Source: Bacillus sp. RAR_GA_16 (GTDB lineage Bacteria > Bacillota > Bacilli > Bacillales > Guptibacillaceae). From it: a stretch of 64,000 nt of DNA. The translations under genes were made by a program, and so were the position numbers. Shown here one piece after another: positions 24,862-34,167 of this stretch. Within the stretch, counting starts at the first letter, position 1. Each line of letters begins with the position of its first letter. The notes under the pieces were generated by a model that saw only the letters and a list, made by a program, of their open reading frames with translations, ran no database searches and was not told where the DNA came from. The stretch spans positions 682,001 to 746,000 of the forward strand of contig NZ_JAIUKZ010000015.1 of assembly GCF_020165985.1 (NCBI RefSeq), given 5' to 3'.

Positions 24862-24938
24862 TGGTCGGGAAGACAGGATTTGAACCTGCGACCCCTTGGT
24901 CCCAAACCAAGTGCTCTACCAAGCTGAGCTACTTCCCG
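24862..24938 (-). tRNA. tRNA-Pro (TGG)
   Basis: 77 nt starting CGGGAAGTAGC, anticodon TGG in TTTGGGA, CCA encoded. Confidence 0.97.
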
Positions 24939-24959
24939 ACATTTTTAAATTAAGTAATA

Positions 24960-25036
<77 letters not shown>

Positions 25037-25046
25037 ATATTCTATT

Positions 25047-25132
25047 TGGTGCGGTTGAGAGGACTCGAACCTCCACGGGGTCTCCCCCACTAGCCCCTCA
25101 AGCTAGCGCGTCTGCCATTCCGCCACAACCGC
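25047..25132 (-). tRNA. tRNA-Leu (GAG)
   Basis: 86 nt with a long variable arm (GTGGGGGAGACCCCGT), anticodon GAG in TTGAGGG, CCA encoded. Confidence 0.97.
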
Positions 25133-25170
25133 ACATCATTACTTGATGAAACGTTAGGTTAAAAAGAAAT

Positions 25171-25256
25171 TGGTGCGGGTGAAGGGACTTGAACCCCCAC
25201 GTCGTAAGACACTAGATTCCTAAGTCTAGCGCGTCTGCCAATTCCGCCACACCCGC
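25171..25256 (-). tRNA. tRNA-Leu (TAG) with an 8-base anticodon loop as written
   Basis: 86 nt with variable arm, anticodon TAG. The anticodon arm reads CTAGA-CTTAGGAA-TCTAG: a perfect 5-bp stem but eight loop bases instead of seven. Removing one base from GATTC at 25215-25219 (giving GATC) restores the normal arm. I regard it as a functional gene with a sequence error. Confidence 0.95.
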
Positions 25257-25264
25257 AAATTAAG

Positions 25265-25340
25265 TGGTGAGCCATGAAGGACTCGAACCTTCGACCCTCT
25301 GATTAAAAGTCAGATGCTCTACCAACTGAGCTAATGGCTC
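25265..25340 (-). tRNA. tRNA-Lys (TTT)
   Basis: 76 nt, anticodon TTT in ACTTTTAAT, CCA encoded. Confidence 0.97.
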
Positions 25341-25344
25341 AACA

Positions 25345-25419
25345 TGGCTGGGCTAGCTGGATTCGAACCAGCGCATGACGGAATCAAAATCCGTTGCCTT
25401 ACCGCTTGGCTATAGCCCA
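25345..25419 (-). tRNA. tRNA-Gln (TTG)
   Basis: 75 nt, anticodon TTG in TTTTGAT, CCA encoded. Confidence 0.97.
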
Positions 25420-25452
25420 ACATATTATATAATCAGGTTAATTTTAAAATAA

Positions 25453-25528
25453 TGGCGGTCTCGACGGGAATCGAACCCGCGATCTCCTGCGTGACAGGCA
25501 GGCATGTTAACCGCTACACCACGAGACC
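25453..25528 (-). tRNA. tRNA-Asp (GTC), second copy
   Basis: 76 nt, identical to the copy at 17542-17617. Confidence 0.97.
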
Positions 25529-25582
25529 TTTATAACTGATTACATATCATGTTGTTGAAACGTTTTGTTTTCAAAATCATGT

Positions 25583-25657
25583 TGGTGACCCGTACGGGAT
25601 TCGAACCCGTGTTACCGCCGTGAAAGGGCGGTGTCTTAACCGCTTGACCAACGGGCC
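25583..25657 (-). tRNA. tRNA-Glu (TTC)
   Basis: 75 nt, anticodon TTC in CTTTCAC, CCA encoded. Confidence 0.97.
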
Positions 25658-25664
25658 ATAAAAA

Positions 25665-25756
25665 TGGCGGAGAAGGAGGGATTTGAACCCTCGCGCCGCT
25701 CGCGCGACCTACACCCTTAGCAGGGGCGCCCCTTCAGCCACTTGGGTACTTCTCCG
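25665..25756 (-). tRNA. tRNA-Ser (GCT)
   Basis: 92 nt with long variable arm, anticodon GCT in CTGCTAAG, CCA encoded. Confidence 0.97.
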
Positions 25757-25758
25757 TT

Positions 25759-25833
25759 TGGCTCCACAGGTAGGATTCGAACCTACGACCGATCGGTTAA
25801 CAGCCGATAGCTCTACCACTGAGCTACTGTGGA
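25759..25833 (-). tRNA. tRNA-Asn (GTT)
   Basis: 75 nt starting TCCACAGTAGC, anticodon GTT in CTGTTAAC, intact CCGATCGG anticodon-stem region, CCA encoded. First tRNA of the cluster. Confidence 0.97.
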
Positions 25834-25875
25834 ATAATGTTTAAGTTGTTGTCTCCGTTATCGGCGACATTTAAT

Positions 25876-25904
25876 ATAATAACTCATCTAGCAAACAAAG
25901 TCAA
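25876..25904 (-). promoter_or_regulatory. Promoter of the tRNA cluster / rrn operon
   Basis: Minus strand TTGACT (25899-25904), 17-bp spacer, TATTAT (25876-25881), about 45 nt before tRNA-Asn. Confidence 0.8.
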
Positions 25905-26009
25905 CAGCTTTTTTGAAATTAATATTTTGCTATGTATTCGTTTAGGACGTGCTCTCCGAAGAGACTTTATTAATTTACCACATACAATCTAGGGCGTCAA
26001 TAACAAGTT

Positions 26010-26462
26010 TTAATAAACTTGAATTAACTTCCCTCTGCACTTTCCGCATACGTAACGAGAGGTGTCCATCTTTCTTTTCCTTCTATACTTTGTCTTACAT
26101 GCGCTACACTCATAGAAATACTTGAATGCCTCTATTCTCCTTTGACCTGGCACGACCTGACAGTATCGAGAGCCCCCAACCTCTTTTAGAAGGCGTTTGA
26201 AATCTTGATCCTGATGCTTGTACCCTTTTTTCTGAAGGTGTAAATGATAATGGCAAAGCTCATGTTTAATAATCCCTACCAGTTCGTCAATCCCGAATTG
26301 GTCATAATGCTTTTTATTGAACTCGAGATTGTGTGAGCGAAGCAAATAACGCCCTCCTGTTGTTTTCAGTCGGGTATTGAATACAGCCCGATGGCGAAAA
26401 GCTAGCCCGAAAAACTTCTCAGATATGGTTTCAACTAACTCTTGTAATTCCTTTTCAGTCAT
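26010..26462 (-). CDS. sprT: SprT-like zinc protein
   Basis: 150 residues from ATG 26462 ([13 protein letters not shown]) after GAGAGGAG; an earlier ATG lacks support. The metalloprotease-like motif is in [19 protein letters not shown] (HExxH variant HELCH), and the C-terminal zinc ribbon is [14 protein letters not shown] ... CGKCRGKL. It matches Bacillus YdcK/SprT in size and place beside cmpA and tex. The cellular substrate is unknown. Confidence 0.9.
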   Translation of the reverse strand: MTEKELQELVETISEKFFGLAFRHRAVFNTRLKTTGGRYLLRSHNLEFNKKHYDQFGIDELVGIIKHELCHYHLHLQKKGYKHQDQDFKRLLKEVGGSRYCQVVPGQRRIEAFKYFYECSACKTKYRRKRKMDTSRYVCGKCRGKLIQVY

Positions 26463-26562
26463 ATGGGTTTCTCCTCTCTCTTTCGAACACATACAAGCCG
26501 TTTCTCATAAACTAATTTACATCATCATTTACAACGTGTCATTACTTAAGGGGGAGATGAAG

Positions 26563-26676
26563 TTGCCTGTTTGGTTCAAAAAGCAATTGAAACAAGCTTA
26601 CCTCGAAAAAAACCGACGTCAAATTAAACTGTTAAATCAATGCTGGTTTTTCTATAAAAGAAAGCACCACCCCTGA
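26563..26676 (+). CDS. cmpA: Cortex morphogenetic protein CmpA
   Basis: 37 residues, MPVWFKKQLKQAYLEKNRRQ... ending NQCWFFYKRKHHP. This is the CmpA family, a small basic protein that in Bacillus subtilis acts in quality control of spore coat and cortex assembly. I choose the TTG start 26563, 6 nt after GGGGGAG; the ATG two codons earlier touches the ribosome site. It sits between sprT and tex in opposite orientation, its usual place. It shows that the organism sporulates. Confidence 0.9.
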   Translation: MPVWFKKQLKQAYLEKNRRQIKLLNQCWFFYKRKHHP

Positions 26677-26691
26677 GGGCAGTGCTAGTGC

Positions 26692-28866
26692 TTATGATGG
26701 TTGAAGCATTGTTAAAGCAATACGCTCACGTTTAAGGTCCACTTGATCAACCCAGACAGTTACAACTTGTCCGACGTGGACGACTTCCATTGGGTTTTTC
26801 ACATAGCGATTTGTTAACTTCGAAATATGAACAAGCCCATCCTGTTTTACTCCTATATCAATAAAGGCACCAAAGTCAACAACATTTCTAACTGTACCTT
26901 CTAATTCCATACCCTGTTCTAAATCTTCCATTTTCAAAACATCCGTCTTTAAAATCGGTTGTGAAAGTTCGTCTCGAGGATCTCGACCGGGTTTTTGTAG
27001 AGAAGTCACAATATCTTTCAACGTTATTTCACCTATATTAAGAGCTGAGGCAGTATCTTTCATAGACAAGTCAGAAAGAGACGCCACAAGTTTTTCTGTT
27101 CCAATATCCGCGGGCTTACAATCGATCCGTTCTAAGAGAGCTTTTGTAACGTCATAGCTTTCCGGGTGAATTTCAGTTTGATCAAGAGGCTGTTTTCCTC
27201 CCATGATTCTAAGGAACCCGATGCACTGTTCATATGTTTTCGCACCTAGTCTCGGAACCTTTTTTAACTGCACTCGACTTGTGAACTTCCCTTCTTCATC
27301 TCGTTTTTTTACAATATTCATAGCAACCGCCCTAGACAGACCCGCCACGTATTGTAAAAGCGATACTGAAGCTGTATTTACATTAACGCCAACCTGGTTT
27401 ACAGCCGTCTCCACGACAAAGGTTAGTTGATCATTTAATTTTTTTTGAGATACATCGTGCTGGTACTGACCAACTCCCACAGACTTTGGATCAATTTTCA
27501 CTAGCTCTGCCAGTGGATCTTGAACCCTTCTCGCAATGGAAACAGCTGAGCGTTCTTCGACTTGAAGATCAGGAAATTCCTCTCGTGCAAGGTCAGAAGC
27601 TGAATAAACACTTGCGCCTGCCTCATTGACAATAAGATAAACCACTTTTTGTTCAACTTCTTTAATGACATCCGCAATAAATTGTTCTGTTTCACGTGAT
27701 GCAGTACCGTTTCCAATCGCAATCATTTCAATATCGTACTCATTGATCATTTTCATCACAGCTGCTTTTGACTTTTCAACTTCCGATTTCGGTGGTGTCG
27801 GATAAATGACCGATACATTTAACATCTTGCCTGTATCGTCCACAACAGCTAGTTTACACCCAGTTCGATAGGCAGGGTCCACACCAAGAACTCTTTTCCC
27901 TTTTAGCGGCGGTTGTAGTAATAGGTGCTTTAAATTCTCGGAAAAGATATGAATGGCCTGATCTTCAGCTCGTTCCGTTAACTCTTTTCGTATCTCCCTT
28001 TCTACTGAAGGTTGAATAAGTCGTTTGTAACTATCCGTAATGGCTTCTTCAAGGATCACTGCACAACCTTGTTTTTGATTTTTAATGGTTTTTCGTTTTA
28101 GATAGTCGTGAATAGAATCAGTTGGAGGCGTAATGGATGCTCGTATAACTTTTTCCTTTTCTCCTCTATTAATGGCAAGAATACGATGTGGGACAATCTT
28201 GGATATGCCTTCTTGATAGGAATAGTACATTTCAAATATCTGTTTAGGATCTTCTTCTTCTGATTTCACAGCCGTTTGAAGGAGTCCATGTTGAAATGTC
28301 CTCGCTCTTATCCATTTTCGAGCTTCAGCATCATCGGAAATCCATTCTGCGATGATATCCTGCGCTCCTTGAATGGCATCTTCCACTGAAGCGACTTCAT
28401 TTTCATCTGATATGTAATTCTTAGCAATCTGTGATGGATCGTCACTTCCATCCTCTAGAATCCAACGGGCAAGAGGTTCTAACCCTTTTTCTTTAGCAAT
28501 GGTAGCCTTTGTACGCTTCTTTTGTTTATATGGACGATAGATATCCTCTACTTCTTGAAGCTTTGTAGCAGCTTTTAGTTGCTTCTGTAGTTCATCTGTT
28601 AGTTTATCCTGCTCTTGAATAAGACGGATCACTTCTTCTTTTCGCTGATCCAAATTCTGAAGGTAGGTCCACGCTTCCTGGATATCTCTTAGCTGAACTT
28701 CATCTAGCCCACCTGTTAACTCCTTACGATAACGGGCAATGAAGGGAACCGTATTCCCATCATTTAATAATGTGATTACTTCTCTTACACTTCGTTCAGC
28801 AAGCTTCAAATTTTGAGCAACTTTACGAAAATGTTCAGATTGTTTTTGCTCTATTGTCATTTCCAA
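26692..28866 (-). CDS. tex: RNA-binding transcription accessory protein Tex
   Basis: 724 residues from a TTG start 7 nt after AAGGAGG (an in-frame ATG lies two codons on). Order: N-terminal helix-turn-helix (about 1-190), YqgF/RNase-H-like domain (KRVLGVDPAYRTGCKLAVVD near 325), helix-hairpin-helix pair (VNVNTASVSLLQYVAGLSRA near 500), and C-terminal S1 domain (GMELEGTVRNVVDFGAFIDI near 645). Tex binds nucleic acid and ribosomes and influences transcription. Conserved position next to rsbX. Confidence 0.95.
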   Translation of the reverse strand: MEMTIEQKQSEHFRKVAQNLKLAERSVREVITLLNDGNTVPFIARYRKELTGGLDEVQLRDIQEAWTYLQNLDQRKEEVIRLIQEQDKLTDELQKQLKAATKLQEVEDIYRPYKQKKRTKATIAKEKGLEPLARWILEDGSDDPSQIAKNYISDENEVASVEDAIQGAQDIIAEWISDDAEARKWIRARTFQHGLLQTAVKSEEEDPKQIFEMYYSYQEGISKIVPHRILAINRGEKEKVIRASITPPTDSIHDYLKRKTIKNQKQGCAVILEEAITDSYKRLIQPSVEREIRKELTERAEDQAIHIFSENLKHLLLQPPLKGKRVLGVDPAYRTGCKLAVVDDTGKMLNVSVIYPTPPKSEVEKSKAAVMKMINEYDIEMIAIGNGTASRETEQFIADVIKEVEQKVVYLIVNEAGASVYSASDLAREEFPDLQVEERSAVSIARRVQDPLAELVKIDPKSVGVGQYQHDVSQKKLNDQLTFVVETAVNQVGVNVNTASVSLLQYVAGLSRAVAMNIVKKRDEEGKFTSRVQLKKVPRLGAKTYEQCIGFLRIMGGKQPLDQTEIHPESYDVTKALLERIDCKPADIGTEKLVASLSDLSMKDTASALNIGEITLKDIVTSLQKPGRDPRDELSQPILKTDVLKMEDLEQGMELEGTVRNVVDFGAFIDIGVKQDGLVHISKLTNRYVKNPMEVVHVGQVVTVWVDQVDLKRERIALTMLQPS

Positions 28867-28983
28867 AACAATTCCTCCTTAAGAGCCATTCCATATTAGT
28901 ATCAGTTTACCGGATAAGTTGAATTGTTAAAAGCTCCCCTCAAAAAAACTACCATGAATGGCTTCCATATTTTTAATGAAAAT

Positions 28984-29020
28984 AAAAAAAGTTCTTCCTA
29001 TATTAAAACGGAAGAACTTT
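28984..29020 (-). terminator. Terminator of the rsb-sigB operon
   Basis: AAGTTCTTCC ... GGAAGAACTT stem with a run of T on the minus strand, directly after rsbX. Confidence 0.9.
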
Positions 29021-29622
29021 TATACTGTTTTCCCTACAAGTAGAGTGATGTCATCATTTGTAGATGGAAGCATATCCGTTAGATGTTGAAACGACTCATG
29101 TACGGAATCAAAACGAGCGATCATCGAATAGTTTTTTGAACTGATTTGCACGCCATCAGAATAGGTGACAAATGAAGAACCTGAAGGATAGTCAATGGTT
29201 TGCACTTTCACTTTTTGAAGCTTACCTGACAGGTATCCTGAATAAGAGATCGGGCGAAGGATTTTTCCATCTGGTTGATAGATAATCAAATTAATATTCC
29301 CAATTCCACTATACTCAAGTTGTCTTGTCTTTAAATCAAGCTTGAAAACCGAAAGAACACATCCACGTTTACCTCTCATCTCTTCATTTGCACGGTTCAT
29401 TAACGCCTCAACATCTTCATCTTGATGTTTCTTGACGGCATTAATAGCAGCTAGAGAAGAATCCTTGGCCATATCCCCACTGCCAAGACCATCTGCTACA
29501 GCACAAATGAAATAATCGGATGTTTCAGCTACATAATAGCTGTCGCCGCATAACTGATTGCCCGCCTTCGGCTTTTGGTACGCCGCCACCGTAAGCTTTT
29601 CAAATTCATGATGATGAATCAT
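29020..29622 (-). CDS. rsbX: Phosphoserine phosphatase RsbX
   Basis: PP2C-type phosphatase that dephosphorylates RsbS and RsbR and so resets the stressosome. 200 residues. Metal-binding motifs: FICAVADGLGSGDMAKDSS near residue 35 and SFVTYSDGVQIS near 155. Last gene of the sigB operon, 2 nt after sigB. Confidence 0.95.
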   Translation of the reverse strand: MIHHHEFEKLTVAAYQKPKAGNQLCGDSYYVAETSDYFICAVADGLGSGDMAKDSSLAAINAVKKHQDEDVEALMNRANEEMRGKRGCVLSVFKLDLKTRQLEYSGIGNINLIIYQPDGKILRPISYSGYLSGKLQKVKVQTIDYPSGSSFVTYSDGVQISSKNYSMIARFDSVHESFQHLTDMLPSTNDDITLLVGKTV

Positions 29623-29624
29623 GA

Positions 29625-30416
29625 CTAGAAAGCCTCCGTGGGTTCAATTCGGATCGCTTGTCTTAACTTTTCAAGTGCTCTTCTTTGCAGACGGGAAACA
29701 TGCATTTGTGAAATACCGAGCTTCTCACCCGTCTCTTTCTGACTCATATTCTCGAAGTACGTACAATTTAGAATTTCTTGTTCTCTTTCTGTTAAAACGG
29801 CAAAAGCTTTCTTAAGAAGCATCTGTTGGTCTACTAGATCAAATCCTTGTTCTTGATCGCCTACAAGATCGAGTAAGGTAACTGTGCTTCCTTCTTGATC
29901 TGCTTCAATTGAACTATCAACAGAAAGTGCTTGATAACTTTTGCCCATTTCCATTGTTTCAAGTACTTCTTCCTCAGACACATTTAAATACTCGGCAAGT
30001 TCGTCAACCTTAGGAGAACGTTGAAGTTCATTTGTAAGTTCTTCGACTGCCTTTTTAATACGAGGCCCAAGCTCTTTGATCCTTCTTGGAACATGCACGC
30101 TCCACGTTTTATCTCGAATAAAGCGTTTAATCTCCCCAACGATGGTAGGAACAGCAAAGGACTCAAAGCTTCTACCGAATTCAGGGTCGTAACGACGAAG
30201 CGCTGCAAGTAATCCGATCATTCCAACTTGAGAAAGATCATCGTGGATGCTTTTCCCTTTAGAAAACTTACGTGCGAGCGATTGAACAAGATCTTGATAT
30301 CGTTCGACTAACTTCAGTTGAACAACTTCATCAGTCGGATCCTTTTGATATTGTTCAATCCATTCATATACCTCGTTGTTATTGTTATTGCGGGGATGAT
30401 GAGATTGTGTCGGCAT
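29625..30416 (-). CDS. sigB: General stress sigma factor SigB
   Basis: 263 residues, SigF/SigB type. Region 2 (DLSQVGMIGLLAALRRYD, FAVPTIVGEIKRFIRD), region 3 (VPRRIKELGPRIKKAVEEL) and region 4 (NMSQKETGEKLGISQMHVSR) are present. It overlaps rsbW by 32 nt, so synthesis of the factor and its antagonist is coupled. I saw no convincing SigB promoter of the GTTTAA-N14-GGGTAT type in front of rsbV. Confidence 0.97.
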   Translation of the reverse strand: MPTQSHHPRNNNNNEVYEWIEQYQKDPTDEVVQLKLVERYQDLVQSLARKFSKGKSIHDDLSQVGMIGLLAALRRYDPEFGRSFESFAVPTIVGEIKRFIRDKTWSVHVPRRIKELGPRIKKAVEELTNELQRSPKVDELAEYLNVSEEEVLETMEMGKSYQALSVDSSIEADQEGSTVTLLDLVGDQEQGFDLVDQQMLLKKAFAVLTEREQEILNCTYFENMSQKETGEKLGISQMHVSRLQRRALEKLRQAIRIEPTEAF

Positions 30417-30867
30417 CTACTTCCACCCCATCTCTGTGGAGGAACTTCGTCATCATGACTACTACTCCGTCCTCTCCACTGATTTCCACTTTATCCATCA
30501 GTGATTCAATCAGAAAGAGTCCCAATCCTCCCTCACTGAGTTGTTCTACTGATTTATCACTATCAACTGGTCCTAGTTTTTCAGACACTTTTGTATAGTC
30601 GAAGCTTTGACCACGATCTAAAACCATCATTTCTAGACGATCTTCATAGATACCAAATCCAATCGTGATTTGGCCTTTTTCATCTTCTTTATAAGCGTGG
30701 TTAACAGCATTCGTACATGCCTCTGATAAAGCTATCTTAATGTCTTCAATTTCATCGTAAGAGTAGCCCATTCGGTTTGCAATTCCAGATACCGTCAATC
30801 TTGTCACACCAACAAATTCTGCTTGTGCAGGGATTTTCATTTCAACAAAGTCTGAAATGTTTATCAC
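30385..30867 (-). CDS. rsbW: Anti-sigma-B factor and kinase RsbW
   Basis: GHKL-fold serine kinase that binds SigB or phosphorylates RsbV. 160 residues. ATP-site boxes: ALSEACTNAVNHAY (N box), VLDRGQSFD (G1) and SEGGLGLFLIESLMD (G2). Overlaps rsbV by 4 nt. Confidence 0.97.
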   Translation of the reverse strand: MINISDFVEMKIPAQAEFVGVTRLTVSGIANRMGYSYDEIEDIKIALSEACTNAVNHAYKEDEKGQITIGFGIYEDRLEMMVLDRGQSFDYTKVSEKLGPVDSDKSVEQLSEGGLGLFLIESLMDKVEISGEDGVVVMMTKFLHRDGVEVDADTISSSPQ

Positions 30868-31193
30868 TTTGATCCCCCCTTTACGTCTTCAATGTCGATC
30901 ACTTCATCAAGTCCAGTGATTTCGAAAAGACGCTGTACGCGTGAAGTCATTCCAGTCAATTTCAACGAGCTACCGTGCTCTTTAGATGATTTCAGCGCAC
31001 CAACAAAAACACCTAAACCTGTGCTATCCATATAATTAACATCACTAAGATGAACGAGCGTCTCATGACCTTCTTTACCAGTTAGCGGAAGTAGAGCTTC
31101 TCGTAACTGAGGCGCTGTGTAAGCGTCAATCTCCCCACCTATATGTAAATGATGTGTATTCTCATGATCTTCTTGTTTGATCTGTAAATTCAT
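30864..31193 (-). CDS. rsbV: Anti-anti-sigma factor RsbV
   Basis: STAS protein of 109 residues. The phosphorylated serine is in VNYMDSTGLGVFVGALK near residue 53. Dephosphorylated RsbV frees SigB from RsbW. It starts after AGGGGG with a 75-nt gap from rsbU, the largest gap inside the operon. Confidence 0.97.
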   Translation of the reverse strand: MNLQIKQEDHENTHHLHIGGEIDAYTAPQLREALLPLTGKEGHETLVHLSDVNYMDSTGLGVFVGALKSSKEHGSSLKLTGMTSRVQRLFEITGLDEVIDIEDVKGGSK

Positions 31194-31268
31194 AACATTA
31201 CCCCCTGTTAGGTTGCTTCTAATTTTTAGTTAAAGCCATTATTTCCTTATTCCACTCTTAGAAAGAAG

Positions 31269-32279
31269 TTAAACCTCGCGTCGTAAAATAACAAGGGTGA
31301 AATCATCTCTGAGTTCAAACTCTTGCAAACGCTCAAGTTCACGGTAAACCTCTTCCACAATTTCTTGTGCTGAGAGGTGAATATATTTACGAATCAACGC
31401 TACGATTTCATCACGTTCAATAAAACCATTTGTCGAACGGCATTCAGTAACACCGTCAGAAAGCATGATAACCATATCATTTCCATTAAGTACTCGCTGG
31501 TATTCTTGATAGGAGGTTTTCTTTGATACTCCTAAAACAAGCCCTTTTGTAAAGAGCTCTTCAAATTCATCTTTTTGCGAATCGTAAAAAAAGCCCGGTT
31601 CATGACCGGCTCCAGCGTAATAAAATGAATGAACCCTTGGATCATATAAACCATAAAACATGGTAATAAACATATTAGGATCAACATTTTGTTCGACAAC
31701 GCGGTTTAGATTTTCAAGAACAGCTCCAGGCTGCATTCGCTGCTCAGGCGCACTGTCCATTGTATACTTAATCATACTCATACAAAGCGCAGCAGGAATT
31801 CCTTTGCCGATGACATCGGCGATCGCTACACTTACACAATCATTTTCATCCTGAACAAAGTGATAGTAATCCCCGCTCATTTTCTGGGCGGGTTTACTAA
31901 TCGCACCTATATCAAGATTCGGAACTTCCGGTTTATCCCCTGCAAGAAGCGTTTGTTGCATATTTGCAGCAATTTCAATTTCGGATTCTAACTGCTGCTG
32001 ACGACTTCGAAGACTTTGATGCTCTCGATAGGCAAAACCGTAGCCAATCATCATTTCAAGCAAAAAATCATACGAGTTTTTAAGCGGCTCAGGAATATCA
32101 GGAAATAGTTCCTCTAGAACACTTACGTGGAGACTGACTGCTTCTTCAGGCGATATCTTCTGTTCAATCATCTTACGACTAAACTGCTGTCCTTTATATA
32201 ATGTTTGTTCAGACTGCTCTTCTAAATAGTTTTCTAATATTGCTTTATACTTTTGATATTGAAGATCTCGGTCGTCCAT
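31269..32279 (-). CDS. rsbU: Environmental-stress phosphatase RsbU
   Basis: 336 residues: an N-terminal helical RsbT-binding domain (about 1-85), a linker (SEIEIAANMQQTLL) and a PP2C phosphatase domain with MSGDYYHFV, VAIADVIGKGIPAALCMSM and VIMLSDGVTEC. Activated by RsbT, it dephosphorylates RsbV. Confidence 0.96.
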   Translation of the reverse strand: MDDRDLQYQKYKAILENYLEEQSEQTLYKGQQFSRKMIEQKISPEEAVSLHVSVLEELFPDIPEPLKNSYDFLLEMMIGYGFAYREHQSLRSRQQQLESEIEIAANMQQTLLAGDKPEVPNLDIGAISKPAQKMSGDYYHFVQDENDCVSVAIADVIGKGIPAALCMSMIKYTMDSAPEQRMQPGAVLENLNRVVEQNVDPNMFITMFYGLYDPRVHSFYYAGAGHEPGFFYDSQKDEFEELFTKGLVLGVSKKTSYQEYQRVLNGNDMVIMLSDGVTECRSTNGFIERDEIVALIRKYIHLSAQEIVEEVYRELERLQEFELRDDFTLVILRREV

Positions 32280-32294
32280 TATGCTCTATCCTCC

Positions 32295-32696
32295 TTAACG
32301 GAGCCATTTAATAGAAGTGATAACTGTTCCTTCATTCTCTTTTGAATCAATTGTAAACTCATCCATTAATCGTTTAACTCCCGGAAGACCAGCTCCAAGA
32401 CCACCAGAGGTTGTAAAACCATCTTCCATTACTTTTCTAATGTCTTTAATTCCTGGACCCGAATCGGATGCTTCGATTTTAAGTCCAAATTTACCACCGC
32501 TTTCTACACGTTCAATGGCTACTTCGCCACTTCCAGCATAGAGATATATATTACGCGCTAGTTCAGAAATAGCCGTTGTAATACGAGCTTGATCGACCGT
32601 GCCGAAGCCTAGTTCTTTCGCTATATTTCTCCCAGACTGCCTCGCCTTCACGATATCCCATTCATTTCGAACTTCCACACAGGATTGGATATTCAT
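32295..32696 (-). CDS. rsbT: Stressosome switch kinase RsbT
   Basis: GHKL kinase of 133 residues with SELARNIYLYAG (N box), ASDSGPGIKDI (G1) and TSGGLGAGLPGVKRLMDEF (G2). It phosphorylates RsbR and RsbS, leaves the stressosome, then activates RsbU. 4-nt gap to rsbS. Confidence 0.97.
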   Translation of the reverse strand: MNIQSCVEVRNEWDIVKARQSGRNIAKELGFGTVDQARITTAISELARNIYLYAGSGEVAIERVESGGKFGLKIEASDSGPGIKDIRKVMEDGFTTSGGLGAGLPGVKRLMDEFTIDSKENEGTVITSIKWLR

Positions 32697-32699
32697 AAC

Positions 32700-33056
32700 T
32701 TATCCCCCCAATTCCTGTTGTAATTTCTCTAACCCCTGTTCTAAATCTAATGCAGTTGGGACATTTTTCATCATGATACCTAAATCAATTAGCGTAATAG
32801 CGACAGCAGGTTGAATTCCTGTCAGCACTACCTTTGCCCCCATTAAATTTGACATGCGCACAACATCACCTAGAACCTTAGCGATGAAGGAATCAATCAT
32901 ATCGACAGATGTTAAATCAATTACAACGCCCTTTGCTCCTGTTTCATGTATCTTCTCGAGCAAATCCTCCTGAAATTGAAGTGCTGTTTTGTCATCGAGA
33001 TCGACTTGGATTGTAATTAATAAATATTGATTCAGTTTTAATATAGGAATTCGCAT
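32700..33056 (-). CDS. rsbS: Stressosome scaffold RsbS
   Basis: Single STAS domain, 118 residues. The phosphorylatable serine is in [19 protein letters not shown] near residue 59. Forms the core of the stressosome with RsbR and relatives. Confidence 0.97.
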   Translation of the reverse strand: MRIPILKLNQYLLITIQVDLDDKTALQFQEDLLEKIHETGAKGVVIDLTSVDMIDSFIAKVLGDVVRMSNLMGAKVVLTGIQPAVAITLIDLGIMMKNVPTALDLEQGLEKLQQELGG

Positions 33057-33068
33057 GGTCTTCCCCCC

Positions 33069-33890
33069 TTACTCAATCTCAATCATTTGGCGTTTTGTCA
33101 TTTCTAATGCCGTTCTAATGCCTTTAAATAACGTGCTTTTTGTTGGGAATTGACCAAGGTCAATCCCAAGATTAACGATTGTTTGGGCAATTTCTGGTCT
33201 GATTCCGACTAAAATACACTGTGCTCCAACAAGACGAACAGCTTCAGCTGCCTGAATGATATGATGAGCAACCATTGTATCGACAACAGGAACTCCGGTA
33301 ATATCAATTAGAACTACTTGGGATCTATGTTTGATGACTCCCGTTAACAAGTTCTCCATGATTAACTTCGCTCGTTCAGTATCAATGGTTCCAATCAGCG
33401 GCATGACACTGATATTTTCAAATACTGGAATAAGTGGTGCTGATAATTCCTGTAGCGCCACCTTTTGAATTGAAACCGTATTTTCCCAGTTCTTCGCACT
33501 TTCATTAATTAGCTGGTTGACGATCGGATCAATCCAGCGATCAATTTCATCATACATACTGTATACTTTGTCATTGGATTGATTTGCATCTAGCAGAACA
33601 GCTAAAATAATTCGGCGGAAAGTTTGCAATCCTTGCGTGATATAGCTAAGTCTCCAGCCTATCTTCATTAAATGTTCAGCGAACTCGGTCATCCGAACGG
33701 TTGGCTTATGAACATTTTGCTCGATATGTGTGTAAATGATTTCAAAAAGTTCTTTGTTCGTTTCTTCATAGGCTGTATCCGTTATTGACTGAAGCCGGTG
33801 CTCATCACGAACCCTTTCCATTTCATCCATCCATTTGGTATAGATTCGTTCACGACTTTCATTCAATAGTTGTATGACTAACTTGTCCAT
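33069..33890 (-). CDS. rsbR: Stressosome sensor RsbR
   Basis: 273 residues from ATG 33890 (MDKLVIQLLNESRERI), 6 nt after GGAGG; upstream in-frame codons are not needed. The N-terminal globin-like sensor domain (about 1-135) lacks an obvious haem histidine set. The linker helix leads to a STAS domain with VPVVDTMVAHHIIQA (Thr171 type) and GIRPEIAQTIVNLG (Thr205 type). First gene of the sigB operon. Confidence 0.96.
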   Translation of the reverse strand: MDKLVIQLLNESRERIYTKWMDEMERVRDEHRLQSITDTAYEETNKELFEIIYTHIEQNVHKPTVRMTEFAEHLMKIGWRLSYITQGLQTFRRIILAVLLDANQSNDKVYSMYDEIDRWIDPIVNQLINESAKNWENTVSIQKVALQELSAPLIPVFENISVMPLIGTIDTERAKLIMENLLTGVIKHRSQVVLIDITGVPVVDTMVAHHIIQAAEAVRLVGAQCILVGIRPEIAQTIVNLGIDLGQFPTKSTLFKGIRTALEMTKRQMIEIE

Positions 33891-34120
33891 CTTGCTCCTC
33901 CCTACGATCTTTCTACATTCATTTATCATCTCATTACAAGAAATGTCTCGCAATTATTATGCTTTCCTAGTCTTAGCACATTACATCATTTTCATCTTAA
34001 CACACTTTTCGACATAACTAGAAAATTCCCTGCTGTCCTTACTACTAAATGTTCGGAATTAGAAGGGGATTATCTGACCTATATTCCCAATAATTAACTT
34101 ACGTTTGAATGAATTGATAT

Positions 34121-34146
34121 AAAAAAAACTGCTCATAGGAGCAGCT
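34121..34146 (-). terminator. Terminator after mazF
   Basis: AGCTGCTC-CTAT-GAGCAGTT with eight T on the minus strand, about 20 nt after the mazF stop; it separates mazEF from the rsb operon. Confidence 0.85.
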
Positions 34147-34167
34147 TCGCTTAGGTATTATACGTTT

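Noticed and set aside
26377-26676. A 99-residue protein containing CmpA
   Set aside because: The upstream part is antisense to sprT and has no ribosome site; the AAGGGGGAG site and family length support only the 37-residue CmpA.
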